From assembly GCF_900103955.1 (NCBI RefSeq), contig NZ_FNIL01000001.1, positions 496,001 through 560,000 of the forward strand: 64,000 bases of DNA. Reading direction: 5' to 3'. The number at the start of each line of letters is the position of its first letter. The stretch's first letter is position 1. Under the pieces are notes generated by a model, which ran no database searches, was not told where the DNA came from, and saw only the letters and a program-made list of their open reading frames with translations. Below, piece after piece: positions 44,585 through 54,284 of the stretch. The stretch comes from Alkalicoccus daliensis (GTDB lineage: Bacteria; Bacillota; Bacilli; Bacillales; Salisediminibacteriaceae). The position numbers and the translations under genes are program-made.

Positions 44585-46189
44585 ATGATGCAAGTTTCAG
44601 ATGTCAGCTTACGCTTTGGCGATCAAAAGCTGTTCGAAGATGTTAATATTAAGTTCACACCGGGGAATTGTTATGGATTAATTGGTGCCAATGGTGCCGG
44701 AAAATCCACTTTCCTCAAAATTCTGTCCGGAGAAATTGATGCCCAGTCTGGTCATGTCTCCCTGCCAAAAGATGCGCGTCTGGCAGTTCTTAAGCAGGAT
44801 CATTATGCTTATGAAAATGAGCAGGTTCTTGAAGTAGTTATGATGGGCCATAAACGTCTGTATGAAGTCAGACAGGAAAAAGATGCTATCTATATGAAAG
44901 CAGATTTTTCGGATGAAGATGGTATGAAAGCTGCTGAACTCGAAGGTGAATTTGCCGAGATGAACGGTTATGAAGCTGAATCAAATGCTGCTGTTCTTTT
45001 ACAGGGCCTTGGCATAGAAGATGCTAAACACTATATGACGCTTTCAGAACTTACTGAAGGAGATAAGGTGAAGGTACTTCTGGCGCAGGCTCTATTCGGT
45101 AATCCTGAAGTTCTTCTTTTGGATGAGCCTACGAACGGTCTTGATATTGAAGCAATTCACTGGCTGGAAGATTTCTTAATCAATTTCCAGAACACAGTAA
45201 TTGTTGTCTCCCACGACCGTCATTTCCTCAATAACGTCTGCACACATATTGCAGATTTAGATTATGGAAAAATACAGGTATACGTCGGAAATTACGACTT
45301 CTGGTATGAATCCAGCCAGCTGGCTTTGAAAATGGCACAGGAGCGTAACAAAAAGAAAGAAGAAAAAATAGAAGAACTAAAATCTTTTGTTGCCCGATTT
45401 AGTGCGAATGCTTCCAAATCGAAACAGGCTACCTCCCGTAAAAAATCTTTGGAAAAAATTGAACTGGAAGATATCAAACCATCTTCCCGTAAATATCCTT
45501 ATATTGCTTTTAAACCGGAACGGGAAATGGGTAACGATATGCTGACAGTGGAAAATATTTCCAAGACGATAGATGGCAAGAAATATTTGGATAACGTATC
45601 TTTTTCTTTAAACCCCGGCGACAAAGTTGCACTGACCGGACCAAATGAACAAGCAAAAACGATACTCATGCAGATTCTAATGGGAGAAGTAGAGCCTGAC
45701 AGCGGATCATATAAATGGGGTATTACCACCTCCCAGGCTTATTTTCCAAAAGATAATTCTGAACACTTTCACGGGAATGAAGGAAGCCTGATAGAATGGC
45801 TGCGTCAATATTCTCCAGATGATCAATCTGAAACGTTTATCCGTGGTTTCCTAGGAAGAATGTTATTTTCCGGAGAAGAAGCGAAGAAAAGTCCTTCTGT
45901 TTTATCCGGAGGAGAGAAAGTACGCTGCATGCTTTCTAAAATGATGCTTTCCGGAGCAAACGTTCTATTGCTCGATGAACCGACAAATCACCTGGACCTT
46001 GAGTCGATTACAGCATTGAATAATGGTCTGCTGGAGTTTAAAGGTTCATTAATATTTGCTACACATGACCATCAGTTCAATCAGTCATTAGCGAACAGAA
46101 TTATAGAGATTAAAGATGATGGCATTTATGATAAAGAGATTTCCTATGATGAATATGTAAAAGAACGTATGACATCAGCAACGATTTAA
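44585..46189 (+). CDS. ABC-F family ATPase (YkpA/YbiT-like)
   Basis: A 534-residue soluble protein with two ABC ATPase domains and no membrane segments, the layout of ABC-F proteins that act on the ribosome. Domain 1 has Walker A GANGAGKST and Walker B LLLDEPTNGLD; domain 2 has an unusual Walker A, GPNEQAKT, with signature LSGGEKVRCML and Walker B LLLDEPTNHLD. A charged inter-domain linker (about 245-300) would reach into the ribosome. The first signature, LTEGDKVKVLL, is also degenerate, as known in YkpA/YbiT relatives. Start: ATG-ATG at 44585/44588 after AAGAGGA. Confidence 0.88.
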   Translation: MMQVSDVSLRFGDQKLFEDVNIKFTPGNCYGLIGANGAGKSTFLKILSGEIDAQSGHVSLPKDARLAVLKQDHYAYENEQVLEVVMMGHKRLYEVRQEKDAIYMKADFSDEDGMKAAELEGEFAEMNGYEAESNAAVLLQGLGIEDAKHYMTLSELTEGDKVKVLLAQALFGNPEVLLLDEPTNGLDIEAIHWLEDFLINFQNTVIVVSHDRHFLNNVCTHIADLDYGKIQVYVGNYDFWYESSQLALKMAQERNKKKEEKIEELKSFVARFSANASKSKQATSRKKSLEKIELEDIKPSSRKYPYIAFKPEREMGNDMLTVENISKTIDGKKYLDNVSFSLNPGDKVALTGPNEQAKTILMQILMGEVEPDSGSYKWGITTSQAYFPKDNSEHFHGNEGSLIEWLRQYSPDDQSETFIRGFLGRMLFSGEEAKKSPSVLSGGEKVRCMLSKMMLSGANVLLLDEPTNHLDLESITALNNGLLEFKGSLIFATHDHQFNQSLANRIIEIKDDGIYDKEISYDEYVKERMTSATI

Positions 46190-46227
46190 TTTCAATATTA
46201 AAAGACTGCACTGACCCATTATATATA

Positions 46228-46264
46228 AAGAACGCTTCCGGAATTGTCCCGGAAGCGTTCTTTT
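46228..46264 (+). terminator. ABC-F gene terminator
   Basis: AAGAACGCTTCCGG pairs with CCGGAAGCGTTCTT around a short loop and is followed by TTTTCTTT. Confidence 0.9.
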
Positions 46265-46299
46265 CTTTCATTAGTTAGAAAATAATTCTTTCAAAATAA

Positions 46300-46332
46300 A
46301 ATAACAACCCTCCTTATCCGAGGGTTGTTATT
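46300..46332 (-). terminator. addBA operon terminator
   Basis: AATAACAACCCTC pairs with GAGGGTTGTTATT (13 bp, 7-base loop); on the reverse strand it continues TTATTTTG. It closes the addB-addA transcript. Confidence 0.88.
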
Positions 46333-46368
46333 AATAGCTTTTCGTTCACCTTTCATTCATTGCTGGTT

Positions 46369-49300
46369 TTAATCAGTTTCGATCACATATCCGCCATCGA
46401 ACATATATAAACATGCGCCACTGACTTTTCGGTTCCATGCTGATTCCAATGCCTGCTTATAGAGCGAAAGTTGAAAAGAGTATTTTTCCTTGAAATAAGC
46501 AGTAATTTCCTGATCTGAATGAAAACGTCCAGTAATTCGATCCGTTTTATAGTCCAGAATGTACAACTCTCCATTTTCCGTTTCATATACGCAGTCCATT
46601 ATCCCTTGCACAAATAAATATTCTTCCTTACTATTCCATTCTGAATAAATAGTAGAAGCCTCTATAGGATAAGTAAATGGCAATTCTCTTTTTATCCGCA
46701 CTGACCTTCGTAATACATCTCCTATTTGTGAATTCAGAAAAGCAGTTATCCAATGAATATTTATTTGTTCTGCTTCCGTCTTCATCATTTTTTCTTCTAT
46801 TACCAGCTTGTATATTTCTTTTTCCACTTCTTCCGCTGAAGTTATATTAAAATTAATGAACTGCATTAATTTATGCAGAATTGTTCCGAGTTCTGCAGGG
46901 TTGAAAGCTTTTTCCTGCACAAATTTCGGTCTGTCAAATGCTGAAGGGATTTGCACCAAGTTTTCTGCTGCATAAGGATCTTTTTCATATTCTTTTAATT
47001 CTGTGACAGACTGCTTTACTCTCGTTCTTACCGCATCATTAAAAGGATATTGCCAATCCAGCGATAAAGACTGTTTTTCTGACTTAGTCTCTACCGGCTC
47101 AAGATTCTCTACAGCACGCAGCCTGAAGTCTTTATCTGTCGAAACATCTTCTGTTAATGGCGCTTCTAATTCCCCAGCCTGTAAAACAGTAAATTTCCAC
47201 CTGGCATTGCTTTCTAAATATTTATATTTTTCAGTGCTGAAATTCTGCAGAAATCTGTTTCCTTCTTTGCTGTTTAAAGCAGCAGGCATTATCCAATCCA
47301 GAAAGTTTTTAGCTTGAGAAAGCTGCGATTCCGGAACTTTTTCTCCAGGCATATAAGCAGTCCAGCCCGCCAGTGAATCTTCCAGCTGATCAACAGTCCC
47401 TGTAAGAATCAGCTTTTGTTCAGCCCTTGTCATCGCTACATATAGTATACGCATTTCTTCAGCTAACATTTCCTTACGAATTCTTTCCCGTACTACATAA
47501 TAATAAATTGTAGGATAGGAAATTCTATGCACTGGGTCGATAAACCTGGCGGCAAAACCTAATCTTTTATGCTTAAGATACGATTTATTAACGTCCATCA
47601 TATTAAATTGTTTATTCATTCCGGCTACGAAGACAACAGGAAATTCAAGACCCTTGCTTTTATGAATGGTCATTAACCTGACCACATCTTCCTGTTCCCC
47701 AATTGCCCTCGCCTTGCCGAGATCGTCCCCCCGTTCCTGCATTCGTTCGATAAATCTTAAAAAGCGGAACAATCCTCTGAAAGAGGTAGTTTCGTAAGCA
47801 CGGGCCCTATCATACAAGGCAGTTAAGTTCGCACGTCGCTGCTTTCCCCCCGGCAGCCCTCCTACATATTCCAGGTAACCGGACTCTTCATATAATTTCC
47901 ATATTAATTCTGATAACCCGTTGGATCTTGCTGCGTCACGCCATTTTTCCAGCTGCTGCAGAGCTGCTGCTGCTTTTCCTTCCGGTACAGCTTCAGCTTC
48001 CATCTTTAACGCAGTAAAATAATAATCTTCAGGGGCACGCAATCTTATTGTTGAAAGCATTTCTTCATCAAGCGAAAAAATAGGAGACCGCAGTACTGAA
48101 GCAAGCGGAATATCCTGATATGGATTATCTACGGTATGCAGCAAAGCAAGCATTACCTTTATTTCTATGGCTTCAAAGTATCCAGTACTTAAATCAGCGT
48201 AAAGAGGAATATCATAAAGTTGAAATTCTTCCATCATAGTTTCTGCCCAGGGCATGGAACGCATTAAAAGGACAAAATCCTTGTAAGTAACAGGTCTTTC
48301 CGTTTTCAGAAATTTATCGTAAATCATAAATTTACTGTCCACCATTTCCCGGATTTTCTCAGCTATTGCTCTTGCCTCAATTTGGGAGGTTTCCAGCTCT
48401 TCCAGCTCGCTTGTATTATTTTCTTTTTTTTGTTTGTCTACTATCAAAACTTCTGTACTCATAGTATCATTTTCACTAAATTCAAAATTACCCTGTTTTA
48501 ATGCAGCCGCTTCATCATATTCAAGTTCGCCAAAATTCTCACTCATAATTTGGCGAAATACAAAATTCGTGGAAGATAAAACTTCTTCCCTGCTCCGGAA
48601 ATTTTTTGTAAGATCCACTCTTTTCCCTTCACTCAGCTGCTGGTATTGCTTATATTTATTTAGAAAAAGTCCAGGCTCTGCCAGCCGGAAACGATATATG
48701 GACTGCTTCACATCTCCTACCATAAACAGTTGGTCGGTACCTGAAAGCTTGGTAAGGATCGTTTCTTGTACAAAATTAGTATCTTGATATTCATCTACAA
48801 GGACCTCTTGAAATTCCTGCTGATATTGAATGGCAATATCCGTTGGTGTTTCCTCCTGCTGCAGCAAAGCCAGACAATAATGCTCTAAGTCACTGAAGTC
48901 CAGAGAGTTTCTGGAAACTTTTTCCTGCTGAAAGAGCTGAGAAAACCGGTTCACATAAAATATAAGCTGCTTAAGGACAGGAGCCATCTGCTGCATATCT
49001 GCAGCTATAAGATCGCTGTCTGCATGGAAAAATGAATTTTCAACTGCCTCAAGGTCTTCACTTACTTTTTTGCGGATGGCCTGCACTTCCTTCTGCAGCT
49101 GCGGATCCATATCAGGATGATTTTTTTTAACTACACGCGGCAGAGATTCTAACTTTAGTGATTTAAAACTATTGTTTAAATCTTCCCATCCAGCTGCGTT
49201 TAAAAGAAAATTCAGTTGGTGAATATTGTTTTGAAGTGTTTGAACGTACATACCGGGTCCTTCAGGACTTTTTGATTTTTTTACAGCCAGTTCCAGCCTT

Positions 49301-49998
49301 GAAATACAATAGCTCAGTTTTTCTTTAACGTGCGCTGCTGCTTCCTGTACCCATGGAAGATTATCAAATTCCTCCGTACCAGATGATTCATATACTTTTA
49401 TAATTTGATTCAGCCAGTTCTCAGGGTCTGGGTGGGAACGTGAAAAATGATATAATTCCAAAAATAAAACTTTCAGCTGGTCATCTGTACGATCCCCGGT
49501 AAAGTAATCAACTAGCTTAATAAATTCAGGATCTTCTCTGTATGCCGTTTCAATCATTTCTTCCGCTACTTCCTCTTCCAGCAGCTGAGACTCCGTCTGG
49601 TCAAGCATTCTGAACTGTGGATCAATTCCTAACTCATAATAATAAGTTCGGATCACATTCATACAAAAGGAATGAAGAGTCGATATACTCGCCCGCTGAA
49701 GTAAGGAAAGCTGCCTTCTGAGATGATTGGAGCCTGGTTCTTTTAATAATTCATTTTCAATAGCTTTACCTATTCTCTGCTTCATTTCTGCAGCTGCTGC
49801 GTTTGTAAATGTAACCACCAGCAGTTGATCCAGTGCAATATTATTTCCCGGATCAATAATTTTTCTGACTATGCGTTCTACCAGCACTGCAGTCTTTCCA
49901 CTCCCTGCCGCGGCGGCAACAAGCATGGGGCGGTGCTCATCTGCGATCGCTTCCCATTGTTCATCTGTCCATTTTGAATCTGCAGGTTTATCCTTCAT
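46369..49998 (-). CDS. addA: Helicase-nuclease AddA subunit
   Basis: ATP-dependent 3'-5' helicase and nuclease for processing double-strand breaks with AddB. 1209 residues: UvrD-type helicase motifs from VAAAAGSGKTAVLV (Walker A, about residue 30) through DEYQDTN, KQSIYRFR and MTIHKSKGLEFP to YVAMTRAEQ; the RecB-type nuclease domain at the C-terminus has ILDYKTD. The start follows GGGAGGGG and overlaps addB by 11 bases. Confidence 0.97.
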   Translation of the reverse strand: MKDKPADSKWTDEQWEAIADEHRPMLVAAAAGSGKTAVLVERIVRKIIDPGNNIALDQLLVVTFTNAAAAEMKQRIGKAIENELLKEPGSNHLRRQLSLLQRASISTLHSFCMNVIRTYYYELGIDPQFRMLDQTESQLLEEEVAEEMIETAYREDPEFIKLVDYFTGDRTDDQLKVLFLELYHFSRSHPDPENWLNQIIKVYESSGTEEFDNLPWVQEAAAHVKEKLSYCISRLELAVKKSKSPEGPGMYVQTLQNNIHQLNFLLNAAGWEDLNNSFKSLKLESLPRVVKKNHPDMDPQLQKEVQAIRKKVSEDLEAVENSFFHADSDLIAADMQQMAPVLKQLIFYVNRFSQLFQQEKVSRNSLDFSDLEHYCLALLQQEETPTDIAIQYQQEFQEVLVDEYQDTNFVQETILTKLSGTDQLFMVGDVKQSIYRFRLAEPGLFLNKYKQYQQLSEGKRVDLTKNFRSREEVLSSTNFVFRQIMSENFGELEYDEAAALKQGNFEFSENDTMSTEVLIVDKQKKENNTSELEELETSQIEARAIAEKIREMVDSKFMIYDKFLKTERPVTYKDFVLLMRSMPWAETMMEEFQLYDIPLYADLSTGYFEAIEIKVMLALLHTVDNPYQDIPLASVLRSPIFSLDEEMLSTIRLRAPEDYYFTALKMEAEAVPEGKAAAALQQLEKWRDAARSNGLSELIWKLYEESGYLEYVGGLPGGKQRRANLTALYDRARAYETTSFRGLFRFLRFIERMQERGDDLGKARAIGEQEDVVRLMTIHKSKGLEFPVVFVAGMNKQFNMMDVNKSYLKHKRLGFAARFIDPVHRISYPTIYYYVVRERIRKEMLAEEMRILYVAMTRAEQKLILTGTVDQLEDSLAGWTAYMPGEKVPESQLSQAKNFLDWIMPAALNSKEGNRFLQNFSTEKYKYLESNARWKFTVLQAGELEAPLTEDVSTDKDFRLRAVENLEPVETKSEKQSLSLDWQYPFNDAVRTRVKQSVTELKEYEKDPYAAENLVQIPSAFDRPKFVQEKAFNPAELGTILHKLMQFINFNITSAEEVEKEIYKLVIEEKMMKTEAEQINIHWITAFLNSQIGDVLRRSVRIKRELPFTYPIEASTIYSEWNSKEEYLFVQGIMDCVYETENGELYILDYKTDRITGRFHSDQEITAYFKEKYSFQLSLYKQALESAWNRKVSGACLYMFDGGYVIETD

Positions 49999-52900
49999 TT
50001 TTTGGCACCCCTCCCTCTTGTTGAATCTTCAGCATAACTTCTTCTTCAGATTTTGACTTTAGGACTCGATATTTATTTGTTTCAAGAGATTGATCAAACT
50101 GGCAGAAAGACCGGTAGGAGCAGTAGGTGCACGGCACATGCTGTTTTTTCTTGTAAGGCGTAAGTGAAATATCTCCTTCAGCAATTTTTTCTGCATATTG
50201 TTTCATCTGTCTGCGTACAAAATGCCGCAACAGCTCATAATTGTCCGGGCCGAGTACTTTCGACCTTGCTCCATGGGTTCCATCTTTTTTTACGTGAATA
50301 GGCGCTATTTCAGAAGAGCCATTGGAAAGTGACGTATCCGTAGCACTTATAACTTCAGGATCTGCAGATAGTAATCCTTTCATTTTAAACTGCTTTAAAA
50401 TTTCTTTTTCTATCTGATCAAGCGTCAATCTCTTATCTGATTTCAGCATTGGATTATGAACGTGAAAGTAAAGTACACCTGCAGCATCAGTTTCTACATG
50501 CAGCCATTCATAAGAATGTGTAAGCACTACATCTAAATACACGAGCATCTGCATGGAGAGGCCATAATAAATATCTTCCAGCTTTATATCTTTATCACTT
50601 GATTTATAATCCACAATCCGTAAATAAACCCCAGAAGCTGTCTCGGCTTTATCCACCCGGTCTATTCTTCCAACTACTTCAACCAGGGCACCGTTTGCAA
50701 GTTTAAAACTGAGCGGAGGCAGGGTTTCCCCTTTCCCAAAACCAAGCTCCCATCCAGCAGGCACAAATTCACTTCGCTTAGATTGTTCAGCCATCATTAC
50801 AGCAGCCTGGGATACTACATTTTTTAATTTATGCAGTATATATTTATAACGATCAGAGCTTTGGAAAATTTCCCTTTGGATCTGGGGAGCGAGGGCTTCT
50901 ACAATATCATCGGAATATCTGATCACTTCAGCTTTAGATAATTCCCTGATATCTCCTCTTTCTTTCATTATTTTCGTAGACACATCTTTCAGCGCATCAT
51001 GAAATAATAAACCGATATCAGGTGCTTCCAGCTTAAATACAGCTCTTTCTTTTAACTTCAGTCCGTATTTTGCATATTGGGAGAAAGGACAGGCGTTATA
51101 CTGCTCAAACCTTGAAACACTGGCTTTTAACCGTTTGCCATATATTTTCTCTGCTGTTCCCTTTTTTAAAGTGTCCGGTAAATTCTTATAAAATAAGCTG
51201 GATACAAGCACTTCAAATCTTCTGCTTGGATTTTTCTCAGCAAACCAGTTATAAACATCCCACCACAATGGATGGATCGCATACCCATTTTTCCACTGCT
51301 GCAGCTGAACGGTAAGGTAAGATAATGATCTGTCTTCATTCGTGACAAACAGCTTCTCATGTTCTGTTTCATGTTCATGAGGGGATTCAAATTTTGTCTC
51401 TGCCTGAAGACCTTCAAGCCTTTCTGTAAGAACTCCGGTAAAGAGAGAAGGCTGCAAATTTTTCCCATCGGCATCCTGCAGGGAATAACTTACATAAAGT
51501 CTTTCTTCGGGCTGGGTCACTGCACGATAAAATAAGTAATTTTCCCCGAGAAGCTGTGCTTCCGCACCAGGTGCCAGATTCATTCCAGTCCTCTCCATTA
51601 AATTTCGTTCTTCCTCTGTAAGAAATCCTTCCTCTTCCGGCTTTCTTGGAAAGACCCCATCATTCATTCCTAAAAGAAATAAAATTTTTATGTTTGATAA
51701 TCGGGAAGTTTCTGCATCACCAAGGACGACTTGATCAAATGCAGGAGGAATAATAGAAAATTTCATAGATTCCAGCCCGGAATCTATCATGTCACGAAAA
51801 ATAGAGAGCGTTACTTTTTCTTCACCGCTTACTTCAACAATATCGTCCAGCAGCTGAATTGTCTCTTTCCACATCTGCTCATTTTCTGCTGCTTCTTTTA
51901 AATTGTTTTTTTCAATGGCTTCCCTGCTCATTTCTTCAAGCTTTTCCGGAATATCTGCAGCTTCTACAAAATCATAGAGCGCCTGTGCGTATTCTTTCAA
52001 ATATACAGCTGTTTTTAACTTTTCCTGTAATTTCAGAACCGGCTCTGTTAATTTTTTTCGCATACTTTCTAAATCCTGAATTAGTGTATCTTCCTCTTCA
52101 TTTTCCGTTTGCTCTGATTTGTTGGAAAACCGGTAGTTCCAGGGCTTTTGATCATACCAGCGTTTCCCTCGTATCCCGTATGCAAGCACATAATTTTCCA
52201 GCTGGTCTGCTAATTCTCTTTCTCTCACTCTGTCATTTGAGAACAAAAACTCAGTTTTTATAAGCCTGAACATCGCTTCATAAGGCCAGTTTTTTTCCAC
52301 TGCTTCCAAACTGGATTTAATAAATTCAGTTAAAGGATGATCTTCAGCTGATCTTTTGCTGTCAGTAAAATACGGAATGTCTTCTAATGGAAAAATAGTT
52401 TCAACATAATCTTTATACCTGTTAATGTCCCTGCTTATCACAGCAATATCTTTATATCTGTATTCTTTCTTTTTAATAAGATGGAATATTTCTCTTGCTG
52501 TATGTTCCACTTCGGCCCTTGGATGAACTGCTTCCCAGAGGTTCACCTGGTTATTTACGATTTTTCTCGGGGGAAATGAATTAAAATCTTTTTCCAGATG
52601 TTCCAATTCCGGTGATATAAATCTTTTCTGTTTATTAAACTGTTTAATATAACATGGTACATCCGCTTCTTCTGCAAGCTGCAAAATTGTCTGTATTGTA
52701 GAAACTGGTTCATAAAACAAATCAAGCGGCTGCAGATTTTCTGAAATGGCAGGTATTTTGTCTGCTGTTAGTGCGATATGAAAGTCAGCAGATTGAATCA
52801 GTTTGTCAATTACATTCATTTCTATGGGAGTAAAACTATGAAAACCGTCTACATAAAAATCTGTATTTTCCTTAGCGCCATTTTTAATCTTTTCAGCTGC

Positions 52901-53470
52901 CATGTTCAGCAGATCCTCTTCTTCCACATGGACTCCCTGCAGCGTCTTCTCCATTGCATTCTGGATAATAAGAAAATCATGCAGCTTCGCTTTTAATTTT
53001 CTTTCAGAAGCTGATAAATTTTCGCTTTTTAAGAGTTCGTCATATATTTGCTGCATGGTCTCACAGGTCAGGTCATAGCGCTTACATTCAGTAAGCATTC
53101 TTTCTAACTGTGTAATGAATCCTCTCGATGTAATCGAATTTCCATATAGCTCCAGATTATCGGCAGCTTCTGCAGCTACTTTTCTAATCAAAGCGTGAAT
53201 ACCAGTTTTTGAAATTTGTTTTTTAGTTATACCGCCTTCTTGCTGAAGAAGCAGATATGCAAGGCGGGTAAAACTGAGCACTCTCACTCGTGTTAGACCT
53301 TTACCGGCACGTAAGAGCAGTTCTCTGTCTGTTTGAAAAGTCATCTGATCAGGTACTAGCAGGACGATGGGAGACCCATCGGGGTTATCTGTACAACGCT
53401 GAATTATTTCTGTATGCATCTCATAACTTTTTCCAGTTCCAGATCTGCCGGTGTAAATATTAATAGCCAA
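49988..53470 (-). CDS. addB: Helicase-nuclease AddB subunit
   Basis: Partner of AddA that recognises Chi-like sites. 1160 residues: N-terminal Walker A TGRSGTGKSYEM, inactive helicase core, and a C-terminal nuclease with VDYKSS. The four cysteines of the iron-sulfur staple are present: one in NACPFSQYAKYG (about residue 795) and three in PCTYCSYRSFC near the C-terminus. The start is a TTG at 53470 preceded by AGAGGTG. A LexA-like box lies 24 bases upstream. Confidence 0.96.
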   Translation of the reverse strand: MAINIYTGRSGTGKSYEMHTEIIQRCTDNPDGSPIVLLVPDQMTFQTDRELLLRAGKGLTRVRVLSFTRLAYLLLQQEGGITKKQISKTGIHALIRKVAAEAADNLELYGNSITSRGFITQLERMLTECKRYDLTCETMQQIYDELLKSENLSASERKLKAKLHDFLIIQNAMEKTLQGVHVEEEDLLNMAAEKIKNGAKENTDFYVDGFHSFTPIEMNVIDKLIQSADFHIALTADKIPAISENLQPLDLFYEPVSTIQTILQLAEEADVPCYIKQFNKQKRFISPELEHLEKDFNSFPPRKIVNNQVNLWEAVHPRAEVEHTAREIFHLIKKKEYRYKDIAVISRDINRYKDYVETIFPLEDIPYFTDSKRSAEDHPLTEFIKSSLEAVEKNWPYEAMFRLIKTEFLFSNDRVRERELADQLENYVLAYGIRGKRWYDQKPWNYRFSNKSEQTENEEEDTLIQDLESMRKKLTEPVLKLQEKLKTAVYLKEYAQALYDFVEAADIPEKLEEMSREAIEKNNLKEAAENEQMWKETIQLLDDIVEVSGEEKVTLSIFRDMIDSGLESMKFSIIPPAFDQVVLGDAETSRLSNIKILFLLGMNDGVFPRKPEEEGFLTEEERNLMERTGMNLAPGAEAQLLGENYLFYRAVTQPEERLYVSYSLQDADGKNLQPSLFTGVLTERLEGLQAETKFESPHEHETEHEKLFVTNEDRSLSYLTVQLQQWKNGYAIHPLWWDVYNWFAEKNPSRRFEVLVSSLFYKNLPDTLKKGTAEKIYGKRLKASVSRFEQYNACPFSQYAKYGLKLKERAVFKLEAPDIGLLFHDALKDVSTKIMKERGDIRELSKAEVIRYSDDIVEALAPQIQREIFQSSDRYKYILHKLKNVVSQAAVMMAEQSKRSEFVPAGWELGFGKGETLPPLSFKLANGALVEVVGRIDRVDKAETASGVYLRIVDYKSSDKDIKLEDIYYGLSMQMLVYLDVVLTHSYEWLHVETDAAGVLYFHVHNPMLKSDKRLTLDQIEKEILKQFKMKGLLSADPEVISATDTSLSNGSSEIAPIHVKKDGTHGARSKVLGPDNYELLRHFVRRQMKQYAEKIAEGDISLTPYKKKQHVPCTYCSYRSFCQFDQSLETNKYRVLKSKSEEEVMLKIQQEGGVPKNEG

Positions 53471-53493
53471 AAGAACACCTCTTTTCTTTAATA

Positions 53494-53507
53494 CAACCGT
53501 ATGTTCG
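53494..53507 (-). promoter_or_regulatory. LexA (SOS) box upstream of addB
   Basis: Read towards addB the sequence is CGAACATACGGTTG, 13 of 14 matches to the Bacillus LexA consensus CGAACRNRYGTTYG (one T to G). Its position between the presumed promoter and the ribosome binding site fits repression. Regulation by DNA damage is plausible but not shown. Confidence 0.6.
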
Positions 53508-53639
53508 TATATCTTTATTTTACCAGAGTTTTTAAAAACGAGGTAGGTAAACCTTAGCGTCTGATATCCTTTATACAGATAAGCTGTTTAAATTTAATTA
53601 TTACTCATATTAATTAGTTTCCTTCATCTTATATACTAT

Positions 53640-54110
53640 ATCTGTCAGGAATATAAATATTATGTTCAACTCCTTAGGAATCTTTCTGCAGCGCTTCTTC
53701 TCAAATATTCTTTCACCGCACTACGCTGAAAGAATACAGGCTGTTGAAAAAGCATTTTTCTATATAAGTATTCGCTACTATGATTTTGTCTCCAAAGGGT
53801 CGCTTTCCGCAGGGAACTCTCTCAGCTTACCTGCCTTCTTAAAAGAGGAGCACGGCTTCGCTCATGCTTACTATATCTTCCAAGTAAAACACTTGGGAAG
53901 ATATAAGAGTCGTTCATAATCCTCCAGGAGTTGACCTCCTGCGGCTGCAGCTGAGAAAAAGACGAGCGGGATTTAAGCGCTGTCTGAAGGTCCTTTCTTC
54001 TGCCCCAAGGGCAGGAGAAACAGCTAAAGACCAGACCAATCTTCCGCCGGGAAGCGGAGGAGAACCCAATGCATAGAAAGTCATAAATATACAATAACTC
54101 TTATTTTATA
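53640..54110. repeat. GC-rich intergenic islands with hairpins
   Basis: The 53471-54284 gap has no supported gene. It contains a long hairpin (ATATCTTCC...GGGAAGATAT, 53872-53903) and islands such as GGTCGCTTTCCGCAGGGAA, GACCTCCTGCGGCTGCAGCTGAG, and GAAGCGGAGGAG. They resemble the common degenerate intergenic repeats of alkaliphilic and halophilic Bacillaceae, but do not align end to end with families A or B here. Confidence 0.45.
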
Positions 54111-54228
54111 AACACTCTGTATTATTTCAGAATTTGCTGTTATGACCTTTACCTTCTCCTAAGACTTTATGATGCTGCACTTTTTAAAATATGTATTTAC
54201 CTGCTTCAGCAACCCTCAGATGCACAGT

Positions 54229-54269
54229 AAAAATGCCCCGCACAAAGAGTATACTTTTATGAGGGGCAT
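54229..54269 (-). terminator. FAD monooxygenase gene terminator
   Basis: ATGCCCC (54233-54239) pairs with GGGGCAT (54263-54269) around a long loop; on the reverse strand it is followed by TTTTTAC. Confidence 0.7.
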
Positions 54270-54284
54270 CTAGTTTTGCTTATA

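Noticed and set aside
53662-53919. 85-codon forward frame in the addB upstream gap
   Set aside because: No ribosome binding site, and it crosses a long perfect hairpin at 53872-53903; most likely non-coding.
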